In this document: positions 34,401-37,451 of the stretch, one piece after another
Numbering within the stretch: position 1 is the first letter of the stretch
Layout: the number at the start of each line of letters is the position of its first letter
Assembly: GCA_905221605.1 (NCBI GenBank)
Contig: CAJNDS010000417.1
Span: 107,501-144,951 of the forward strand
Direction: 5' to 3'
Source of the DNA: Symbiodinium natans
Taxonomy: Eukaryota > Sar > Dinophyceae > Suessiales > Symbiodiniaceae
Length of the DNA: 37,451 bases
The notes under the pieces: model-generated
What the model was told of the DNA's origin: nothing
What the model saw: only the letters and a program-made list of their open reading frames with translations
The model's database searches: none
Made by a program: the position numbers and the translations under genes

Positions 34401-36510
34401 CTAAAACCCCAAAACCCCAAAACCCCAAAACCCTAAAACCCTAAAACCCTAAAACCCTAAAACCCTAAAACCCTAAAACCCTAAAACCCTAAAACCCTAA
34501 AACCCTAAAACCCTAAAACCCTAAAACCCTAAAACCCTAAAACCCTAAACCCTAGACCCCTAGACCCTAGACCCTAAACCCTAAACCCTAAGCCCCCCCA
34601 CCCTTCCGAGGCTTTTCATCGGCATCTCGACCCTCGTGTCTCCTTCGGGCGTCGGCACTTTGGCCTGGCAATGGTAAGGCTTTCAGGGAAGGTTTCGGGG
34701 GCCCTAAACCCTAAACCCTAAACCCTAAACCCTAAACCCTAAACCCTAAACCCTAAACCCTAAACCCTAAACCCTAAACCCTAAACCCTAAACCCTAAAC
34801 CCTAAACCCTAGGTTTAGGGGGTTTAGGGGGGTTTAGGGGTTTAGGGTTAGGGGTATAGGGGTTTTGGCTTCAGGGGTCGAGAATCTTTGTAGCCCAGTC
34901 AGTGGTATCCTTTTTACCCTTTTTGGTTGGGGGTTCCCTTATAAAGTAACCAACCCCAACAGGAAGGTGCCCTGAAAGAATATGATTCCTGGGCTACCAA
35001 GGAACAAGGATTTAGGGGTTTTGGGTTTTGGGCTTAGGGATGCAAACGAAATCAAATCAGGGACTTATGGTTTAGGGTTGGATGACCCCCCCCCCCCCCC
35101 GCCCAAAAAGAAAAAAAACAAAAACAAAAAACACAAATAAAAGCGTTGGATGACAAAAGGGACTAATTAGGAGTTGTAGGGTTTGGGGGTGTAGAATAGG
35201 GGCTATCTTGGTTACCCCAACCTGTCCTTTCAGGAACCCATAAAGGCTATAGGGTTCTCAAGTATGTGCCCTTTGCACACCTTGGGTCTCATAGGGCCTA
35301 CAAGAGTTGTATAAGGGTTCCCATATCTTGAGAAGATCGCCCTTGTTGGCTTATGGCAGTACTCGATACGGTCGCTCGGCACGATGATTCTCTGTGCAGA
35401 GGGCTAAAGAATTGAATGCAGCGCAGCTGTACTTCCAGGCGGATGGCAGGTTGGATGCAAGTTCCCAAAGGGAGTTCAAGAGACTTGCCCCCATGCTGGG
35501 AGGAACACTTGTGATGTTTTGAACAGCCCCGTTCCTACTCTCACTGGAGTTGTCAAACACTGAGATTTACGCTGGCGGGATACATGAGAAGCTTTTCATC
35601 GGTGCTTGCTGTGTACAGCAGATCGAAGCACTCGGTGGTTTCAAAACTAAACATCCTTAAACCTTGAATCCTAAGGTTTAGGCTTAGACTGGTTCTCAAA
35701 GGCCTCTCACTAAACCCGAAACCTTGAACCCCAGGAGCTCTCAGGAAAGCCCTAGAAGCCCAGAATGCCCCCGAGGATTCAAAACCCCTGCCAGGATAAC
35801 CTCAAAAACCTGTGCTAGGTTTTAGGGCTTAAAGCTTGATATTCGCAACAGTCGGAATCCCTTGAGTGTTTTTTTTTTAGGGGGGGGGGGGGGTTCCGCG
35901 CCCACTGGAGCCAGCTGTGCAAAAAGGGGATAAAACCTGGGACCCTAAACCCTTTGAGGGCTTCGAGACTTTAGGACCTTTAGGGTTTAGGTAGTCTACA
36001 GTCTAGAGCTGCGACCTCCCATTCCATGGGATCTAAGGTGTGTACTGGCTCACCAACACGGTGCTGACCACTGCGCAGATGAAGGTGACCCAAGACGAAG
36101 TTGCCGAGGTGCAGCACAGCCCCAAACCCCCAAACCCGATTTCGGGTTTAGGGTTTCGCGTTTTGCCTGTAGAGTCTAAACCCTAAACCCTGAACCCCCC
36201 ACCCTCATCTTGCCTCCGCTCCGCCATCCGGGCCATCCCCTGCCATCCCCAGTTGGGATGTTATAATTTTATTTCAGTCTTCACGTTCAGGGTTTAGGGT
36301 TTAGGGCTTAGGGTTTAGGGTTTAGGTTCCACTACTTTCGGTGGCTTGAGACCTGCAGCAACAGTGGTCATCAGCAATACAGCCTCCCAAAGATAGTTTC
36401 AGTGCACAGCCCTTACACGACCCTCAGCAAGCATCCCCTGTTTGTTTGGCAGAACGACTCAGGAGTTCCCAGAGTACAAGAAAATCAAGGACGAAGTTGA
36501 CGCCAAGGAG
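22582..36510 (+). CDS. ALB3: Alb3/Oxa1/YidC plastid membrane insertase
   Basis: Likely inserts proteins into the thylakoid membrane. Exons: 22582-22600, 23596-about 23681, 24091-about 24154, 24620-24696, 25353-25406, 26059-26121, 26436-26488, 27299-27350, 28383-28421, 29121-29158, 29991-30063, 30900-30954, 31725-31786, 32327-32355, 32677-about 32740, 34611-34654, 36038-36108, 36463-36510. The start reads MPRGRGRLLAALAAWGSW, a signal peptide, then FVPSPG, the Phe motif of peridinin-plastid presequences. The core follows Alb3 order: ILYTIFIKVVTFPL, LTPQLDEINRQY, LYAKVGLNPFLSLVPI, IPLFVALFRAIG, EPFLWIPSLAGPV, SPSGVGVYWLTNTVLTTAQ. Most donors are GC or GA. Exon 2/3 boundaries are ambiguous, one loop exon before 34611 is not found, and the C-terminus may end at 37077. 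Confidence 0.85.
22654..22750 (+). mobile_element. Short inverted-repeat element, AGAGCCCAATACCCC family
   Basis: CCAAAGAGCCCAATACCCC pairs with GGGGTATTGGGCTCTCTGG. About 95 bases. Same ends as 6039-6155, with a similar GATCC-containing interior. Confidence 0.78.
22896..23041 (+). mobile_element. Short inverted-repeat element, TGGAGGTTCATG family
   Basis: TACTTGGAGGTTCGTGGTA pairs with TACCATGAACCTCCAAGTA. Second copy of the 3047-3194 element. Confidence 0.78.
23370..23466 (+). mobile_element. Short inverted-repeat element, GGGATGTTCC family (diverged)
   Basis: TTGGCATGTTCACCC...GACAGTCCTTAATGGGATTA pairs with TAATCC...AAGGACTGTTAGTAC...GGGGAACAGCCCA. The termini are more diverged than in the copy at 2763. 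Confidence 0.6.
23528..23592 (+). repeat. CCCTAAA telomere-like array
   Basis: Nine perfect units immediately before the CTCAG acceptor of Alb3-like exon 2. Confidence 0.95.
23596..23681 (+). CDS. ALB3: Alb3-like gene, exon 2: signal core and FVP motif
   Basis: Encodes LLAALAAWGSWRAASSQQ then FVPSPGSQ. The donor is uncertain: GC at 23682 (phase 0) or GC at 23672 (phase 2), depending on the frame of the next exon. The Phe motif after a signal peptide is typical of peridinin-plastid targeting. Confidence 0.7.
23682..24090 (+). other. Alb3-like gene intron 2
   Basis: TTTAGGG units at 23707-23767 near the 5' end, a pyrimidine-rich unique middle, and CCCTAAA units at 23990-24063 near the 3' end: a clear inverted-arm intron. 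Confidence 0.6.
24091..24154 (+). CDS. ALB3: Alb3-like gene, probable transit-peptide exon
   Basis: After GCGAG-G. In frame 1 it reads DLSKSAGTRASGANRPPLG, rich in Ser, Ala and basic residues, with a GA donor at 24155. In frame 2 (ISARAPAQELL) it would end at 24158 with a GT donor. Both join the next exon in phase; I prefer frame 1 for its composition. Confidence 0.5.
24155..24619 (+). other. Alb3-like gene intron 3
   Basis: TTTAGGG/TTCAGGG units (24167-24212) meet CCCTAAA units (24216-24240) almost head to head, making a near-perfect hairpin. Then unique AT-rich sequence with a TA run (24535-24556). Confidence 0.6.
24620..24696 (+). CDS. ALB3: Alb3-like gene, exon 4
   Basis: Encodes PGGSESWTKAAVATLLAV and PTAAVAE. 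The hydrophobic Ala-rich part may be a thylakoid-targeting or first hydrophobic segment. GC donor at 24697 joins to DGGDWF. Confidence 0.7.
24697..25352 (+). other. Alb3-like gene intron 4, microsatellite-rich
   Basis: Holds TA and CATA runs (24762-24932), a GA run (24934-24986) and a GAA run (25076-25143). The GAA and GA runs give long Arg/Glu or Leu frames that are not genes. A short unique piece precedes the acceptor. Confidence 0.7.
24762..25143 (+). repeat. TA, CATA, GA and GAA microsatellites
   Basis: Consecutive simple repeats: TA (24762-24800), CATA (24801-24860), TA (24903-24932), GA (24934-24986), GAA (25076-25143). Confidence 0.93.
25353..25406 (+). CDS. ALB3: Alb3-like gene, exon 5
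   Basis: Encodes DGGDWFDPFVSLNANIIE, matching the amphipathic region before the first core membrane segment of Alb3. GC donor at 25407. Confidence 0.82.
25407..26058 (+). other. Alb3-like gene intron 5
   Basis: TTTAGGG at 25441-25462, an inverted-repeat element (25464-25559), unique sequence, and a CCCTAAA/CCCTGAA arm (25990-26040) before the acceptor. Confidence 0.65.
25464..25559 (+). mobile_element. Short inverted-repeat element, GGGATGTTCC family
   Basis: GATACTAACAGTCCTCAATAGGGATTATAG pairs with the mirrored CTATAATC...AAGGACTGTTAGTGC, ending GGAGGAACATCCCA. Confidence 0.72.
26059..26121 (+). CDS. ALB3: Alb3-like gene, exon 6: first core membrane segment
   Basis: Encodes AIDSVIGSAGAAVILYTIFI and Lys. 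It aligns with the Alb3 segment ending IVKAATFPL. GC donor at 26122. Confidence 0.87.
26122..26435 (+). other. Alb3-like gene intron 6
   Basis: Starts GCGCTATGGGGCG. A TTTAGGG/TTGAGGG array (26140-26240) follows within 20 bases, then unique sequence to the acceptor. Confidence 0.7.
26140..26240 (+). repeat. TTTAGGG/TTGAGGG array
   Basis: About 13 units including a block of five TTGAGGG variants. Confidence 0.92.
26436..26488 (+). CDS. ALB3: Alb3-like gene, exon 7
   Basis: Encodes VVTFPLQQPALRTTAML plus two bases of Gln. TFPL is a hallmark after the first core membrane helix in this family. GC donor at 26489. Confidence 0.87.
26489..27298 (+). other. Alb3-like gene intron 7
   Basis: CCCTAAA at 26537-26560, mixed TTTAGGG/TTTGGGG units (26685-26775), CCCTAAA units (26855-26980) and TTTAGGG units (27155-27290). 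Arms are not in the usual order. Confidence 0.6.
27299..27350 (+). CDS. ALB3: Alb3-like gene, exon 8
   Basis: Encodes MLTPQLDEINRQYADDE, matching the cytosolic/stromal loop LQPKIKAIQQRYAG of Alb3. A GA donor at 27351 keeps the loop at the family length. Confidence 0.87.
27729..27841 (+). mobile_element. Short inverted-repeat element, CTAGG-TGCCCAGTA family
   Basis: TTAGGATGCCCAGTA pairs with TTACTGGGCAACCTAG. CTAG occurs directly on both sides, a possible 4-base target duplication. Confidence 0.82.
28213..28291 (+). mobile_element. Short inverted-repeat element, GGGATGTTCC family (partial)
   Basis: AACAGCTCTTAATCGGGATTAT pairs with ATTCTAATCCCCAGTCAGGACTGTTAG. The outer GGGATGTTCC ends are mostly lost. 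Confidence 0.55.
28383..28421 (+). CDS. ALB3: Alb3-like gene, exon 9 (39 bases)
   Basis: Encodes DKKGKLLRELYAK. The GC donor gives LYAKVGLNPF with the next exon, matching family spacing. Confidence 0.86.
28422..29120 (+). other. Alb3-like gene intron 9
   Basis: The intron start GCGGGCTTGAGG resembles the next exon start GTCGGGCTCAAC. TTTAGGG arm at 28434-28467, internal CCCTAAA (28570-28605, 28705-28738) and TTTAGGG (28838-28890), CCCTAAA arm at 29003-29110. Confidence 0.7.
29121..29158 (+). CDS. ALB3: Alb3-like gene, exon 10 (38 bases)
   Basis: Encodes VGLNPFLSLVPI plus CT. It corresponds to the GVNPLAGCLPTL segment. GT donor at 29159. Confidence 0.86.
29159..29990 (+). other. Alb3-like gene intron 10
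   Basis: Mostly unique AT-rich sequence, a few TTTAGGG units (29407-29442) and a TA microsatellite (29834-29922). The intron start GTGCCCCAAG resembles the next exon start GTTCCAAATT. Confidence 0.65.
29834..29922 (+). repeat. TA/CATA microsatellite
   Basis: TA runs with CATACA interruptions. Confidence 0.9.
29991..30063 (+). CDS. ALB3: Alb3-like gene, exon 11
   Basis: Encodes FQIPLFVALFRAIGRLADQ and DDHFK, the second core membrane segment (IPVFIGLYRAL in relatives). GA donor at 30064. Confidence 0.9.
30064..30899 (+). other. Alb3-like gene intron 11
   Basis: The start GACCCCTTTCGG mirrors the next exon GAGCCATTTCTC. TTTAGGG arm at 30080-30160, an inverted-repeat element (30247-30380), AT-rich unique part, TTTAGGG at 30750-30802 and poly-C (30855-30871). 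Confidence 0.68.
30247..30380 (+). mobile_element. Short inverted-repeat element, GGACCC-TTGTACCC ends
   Basis: GGACCCCTAAGGTTGTACCC pairs with GGGTACAACCTCAAGGGTCC. About 134 bases and non-coding. I saw only this copy. Confidence 0.62.
30900..30954 (+). CDS. ALB3: Alb3-like gene, exon 12 (WIPSLAGP)
   Basis: Encodes EPFLWIPSLAGPVSQGKP. The FWIPSLAGP-type motif is diagnostic for Alb3. GC donor at 30955, whose following CTGGATTG matches the next exon. Confidence 0.92.
31246..31320 (+). repeat. TTTAGGG telomere-like array
   Basis: About ten perfect units. Confidence 0.94.
31378..31413 (+). repeat. Poly-G tract
   Basis: A run of about 36 G, the longest homopolymer in the window. Its length may be uncertain in the assembly. 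Confidence 0.85.
31725..31786 (+). CDS. ALB3: Alb3-like gene, exon 13
   Basis: Encodes LDWLLKTRSSEAFEPLVGWQ after a split Ser codon. It matches the lumenal loop ending PLGW in relatives. GA donor at 31787. Confidence 0.88.
31787..32326 (+). other. Alb3-like gene intron 13
   Basis: TTTAGGG arm at 31813-31836, a hairpin element (31838-31900), AT-rich unique sequence. CAGGACATCGCC at the start resembles CAGGATGCCGCG at the end. Confidence 0.68.
31838..31900 (+). mobile_element. Short hairpin repeat
   Basis: ATATGGCCCCTTTTTGG pairs with CCAAAAGGGGCCATA, with a second inner stem (GGGGGCCGCC). Possibly a small inverted-repeat element; one copy seen. Confidence 0.5.
32327..32355 (+). CDS. ALB3: Alb3-like gene, exon 14 (29 bases)
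   Basis: Encodes DAAMYCVLP plus TT. The GC donor at 32356 gives LPLLVFVAQF with the next exon, the family spacing. Confidence 0.8.
32356..32676 (+). other. Alb3-like gene intron 14
   Basis: TTTAGGG arm (32383-32414), unique sequence, then an inverted-repeat element that runs to the last base of the intron. Confidence 0.75.
32564..32676 (+). mobile_element. Short inverted-repeat element supplying a splice acceptor
   Basis: CTAGGATGCCCAGTA pairs with TTACTGGGCAGCCTAG. GTTG flanks both sides (32560-32563 and 32677-32680). The AG ending the element is the acceptor of the next Alb3-like exon. Confidence 0.82.
32677..32740 (+). CDS. ALB3: Alb3-like gene, exon 15 (end uncertain)
   Basis: Encodes LVFVAQFLSSRQVEQKRR, matching VFSQYLSIQIM in relatives. 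The 3' end is unclear: a GA donor after CGCCGCAT (32733-32734) is possible, and the frame stays open to a TAG at about 32820. Confidence 0.75.
32944..33120 (-). CDS. Antisense coding-like island, unrecognised
   Basis: On the minus strand one frame reads PIQYRITADEPYAHDRYKPK and continues KPFCLKRREED; an overlapping frame reads TPFVEFSDEDEDSLTTQSA. Both look protein-like and are unlike the surrounding repeats. No gene context and no splice partner found. Confidence 0.28.
33345..33475 (+). mobile_element. Diverged inverted repeat, TAGCCCAG-like family
   Basis: The interior TACCCTTTTTTCTGGGTTCAAGGTTCCC then AGTAACCAGCCC resembles the elements at 5288 and 34891. The ends are diverged. Confidence 0.45.
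33781..34140 (+). repeat. CCCTAAAA satellite (octamer telomere variant)
   Basis: Starts as CCCCCAAA, then about 40 copies of the 8-base CCCTAAAA with very few changes. Confidence 0.95.
34141..34397 (+). repeat. CCCTGAAA satellite
   Basis: About 28 copies of CCCTGAAA with occasional length changes. The minus strand gives a false frame of GFRVS repeats. Confidence 0.95.
34398..34592 (+). repeat. CCCTAAAA/CCCTAAA satellite
   Basis: Returns to CCCTAAAA (about 17 copies) after a short CCCCAAAA stretch, then CCCTAGA and CCCTAAA units up to the acceptor region of exon 34611. Confidence 0.94.
34611..34654 (+). CDS. ALB3: Alb3-like gene, exon 16
   Basis: Encodes LFIGISTLVSPSGV plus one base. A GC donor at 34655, not the GT at 34670, gives SPSGVGVYWLTN, matching VPSGLSLYWLTN in relatives. 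Confidence 0.85.
34703..34810 (+). repeat. CCCTAAA telomere-like array
   Basis: About 15 perfect units, the longest uninterrupted 7-base telomere-type block here. It is followed at once by TTTAGGG units in the opposite orientation. Confidence 0.96.
34891..34998 (+). mobile_element. Short inverted-repeat element, TAGCCCAG family
   Basis: TAGCCCAG at the left pairs with CTGGGCTA at the right; the interior GGTTGGGGGTTCCC pairs with AAGTAACCAACCCC. Confidence 0.7.
36038..36108 (+). CDS. ALB3: Alb3-like gene, exon 17 (YWLTN motif)
   Basis: Encodes VYWLTNTVLTTAQMKVTQDE and VAE. YWLTNN-LSTAQ is the signature of the last Alb3 membrane helix. GT donor at 36109. Confidence 0.92.
36109..36462 (+). other. 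Alb3-like gene intron 17
   Basis: GT-AG intron with short TTTAGGG (36144-36156), CCCTAAA (36177-36190) and TTTAGGG (36289-36327) stretches. Confidence 0.65.
36463..36510 (+). CDS. ALB3: Alb3-like gene, exon 18
   Basis: Encodes EFPEYKKIKDEVDAKE, a charged stromal tail. The AG-G acceptor at 36461-36463 keeps the frame with VAE. The GA donor at 36511 is inferred; the frame stays open to a TAG at about 36576. Confidence 0.72.
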
Positions 36511-37032
36511 GACGGTTTACAGCGTGATAGCTCAAAAGGTGCCACAAACAGTTGCCTTGTTTACTTTTCGACTTAGCTCCATATAGACCGTTTCAGACTC
36601 GAGTGCCTTGAGGCGTTAAGGCGTTGGGATATACTAGGGCTTAAGGTCTAAAGTTTAGGGTTTAGATCCGCAATGCCTTGCGCAGCACTCGTGGCCTTTG
36701 CCGCCCCCCAGGACCCCTGAAGTAAGAGCGCTTAGAAGACAGCTTCACAAGGGGAAGTCTTGGTTGGGATACCTGTGGCCCAAGGAATACATACCAACGA
36801 CAAGGACCCATATCAGGGGTGTTTAGGTATTAGGGGCGTGCACCCCACCAGGCAAAACCCACCCTACTTTTGCAACTATTCATGAATCTTCAAGTACACC
36901 CTAAACCTTAAACCTTAAACCCTAAACCCTAAACATTACACCCTCTACACTGCCCTAAATTCAGCAACGAGCCTGCGGCCCCCCCATTCTGAGAACGGCG
37001 CGCGCTACACGCGAACTTCGCCTTTCAAAGAG
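36511..37032 (+). other. Probable last Alb3-like intron or 3' flank
   Basis: Unique sequence, a TTTAGGG trace (36650-36665), a fragment CATGAATCTTCAAGTAC (36881-36897) like the end of the TGGAGGTTCATG element, and CCCTAAA (36898-36935). Confidence 0.5.
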
Positions 37033-37077
37033 GACAGCGGTGGTTTTAATAGTCGTTGTCGTCGTAGTTTTTGGTAG
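37033..37077 (+). CDS. ALB3: Possible terminal exon of the Alb3-like gene
   Basis: After AAAGAG-G the phase 0 frame reads DSGGFNSRCRRSFW then TAG. The putative intron start GACGGTTTACAG resembles this exon start GACAGCGGTGGTTTT, as elsewhere, but no homology supports it. Confidence 0.25.
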   Translation, partial: DSGGFNSRCRRSFW

Positions 37078-37216
37078 TACTAGTAGCAGTGGCAGTAGAG
37101 TAGCAGTAGTAGGAGTAGTAGGAGTAGTAGGAGTAGTAGTAGGAGTAGGAGTAGGAGTAGGAGTAGGAGTAGGAGTAGGAGTAGGAGTAGGAGTAGGAGT
37201 AGGAGTAGTAGTAGTG

Positions 37217-37247
<31 letters not shown>

Positions 37248-37276
37248 CGTCGTAGTAGTCGTAGTAGGAGTAGTAA

Positions 37277-37368
<92 letters not shown>

Positions 37369-37370
37369 GT
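37078..37370 (+). repeat. TAG and TAGGAG microsatellite
   Basis: Trinucleotide TAG runs interleaved with a TAGGAG block (37136-37207). The long Thr, Leu and Tyr frames on the minus strand are artefacts of it. Confidence 0.95.
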
Positions 37371-37451
37371 GACACGCTCTTTTCCGATCATGGTGTTTTC
37401 TGCTGTTTTTGTACTTTTTCTCTTGTTTTCTCCTGTTTTTTCTGCGTTTCA

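Larger units (their letters stand above)
32741..34610 (+). other. Alb3-like intron(s) 15, possibly with an unfound exon
   Basis: Contains an antisense coding-like island (32944-33120), a diverged inverted repeat (33345-33475) and 800 bases of telomere-variant satellites. The loop and start of the next membrane helix (DDPA..KLLP region) should be encoded here; I could not find it. Confidence 0.5.
34655..36037 (+). other. Alb3-like gene intron 16
   Basis: CCCTAAA array (34703-34810) meeting TTTAGGG units (34812-34850) head to head, an inverted-repeat element (34891-34998), poly-C (35087-35100), unique sequence and poly-T/G (35871-35893). The minus-strand frame at 35351-35560 is unsupported. 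Confidence 0.62.

Noticed and set aside
33781-34592. CRISPR-like array
   Set aside because: Continuous 7-8 base repeats with no spacers; telomere-type satellites in a eukaryotic genome.
34655-34675. GT donor at CAATG/GTAAGG for Alb3-like exon 16
   Set aside because: It looks like a textbook donor, but would insert extra residues between SPSGV and VYWLTN and break the frame; the GC donor at 34655 restores family spacing.
37040-37391. Frames of about 100 residues rich in Thr, Leu, Tyr or Val
   Set aside because: They are the TAG/TAGGAG microsatellite read in different frames.
1-37451. A chromosome end, suggested by abundant TTTAGGG/CCCTAAA
   Set aside because: Blocks are short, occur in both orientations, are scattered through the whole window and lie between exons. 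Nothing looks like a terminal array.
1-37451. tRNA, rRNA or spliced-leader RNA genes
   Set aside because: I saw no cloverleaf with a T-loop GTTCRA context, no rRNA core sequence and no leader-like gene.

Overview
The window looks like nuclear DNA from a dinoflagellate, probably a peridinin-plastid species; I cannot name the genus. Four things point there. The genes are split into very short exons whose introns start GC, GA or GT and almost always end AG before a G. A nuclear gene for a plastid membrane insertase carries a signal peptide followed by an FVP motif. All recognised genes lie on the + strand. Arabidopsis-type telomere repeats (TTTAGGG/CCCTAAA), a type known from dinoflagellates, occur throughout. 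Most long open frames in this window are low-complexity noise; the real genes appear only when small exons are joined.

Gene 1 (2238-16290, possible 5' exons at 139, 610 and 1615) is a HAD-like protein with the DWDDT and GDSD motifs. Thirteen exons of 36-93 bases join into 256 codons plus a stop with no frame break. Gene 2 (12279-14061) lies on the same strand inside intron 11 of gene 1. It has four exons and encodes a 332-residue protein with an N-terminal ubiquitin-like fold, a possible SH3-like segment and an acidic tail. Between 16.3 and 22.6 kb I see no confident gene: this stretch holds telomere-like arrays, diverged hairpin repeats, a degenerate CACTAAACCCTAAA array, a 740-base inverted array of a 49-base unit and microsatellites. 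Gene 3 (22582 to about 36.5 kb, perhaps 37077) is an Oxa1/YidC/Alb3 insertase in about 18 exons, with a bipartite plastid presequence. One short exon is not located.

The main observation concerns the introns. Most begin within about 100 bases of the donor with TTTAGGG-oriented repeats, and many end with CCCTAAA-oriented repeats just before the acceptor, giving inverted telomere-like arms. Intron starts often resemble the start of the following exon, as expected for insertion with target duplication. The clearest case is a 92-base intron in gene 2: almost only CCCTAAA units, with a 20-base exon duplication at its ends. At least five families of short terminal-inverted-repeat elements also sit in the introns, and one supplies a splice acceptor in gene 3. 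Gene 1 and gene 3 have unrelated roles (soluble HAD-like protein; thylakoid membrane insertion), so the linkage is probably not functional.
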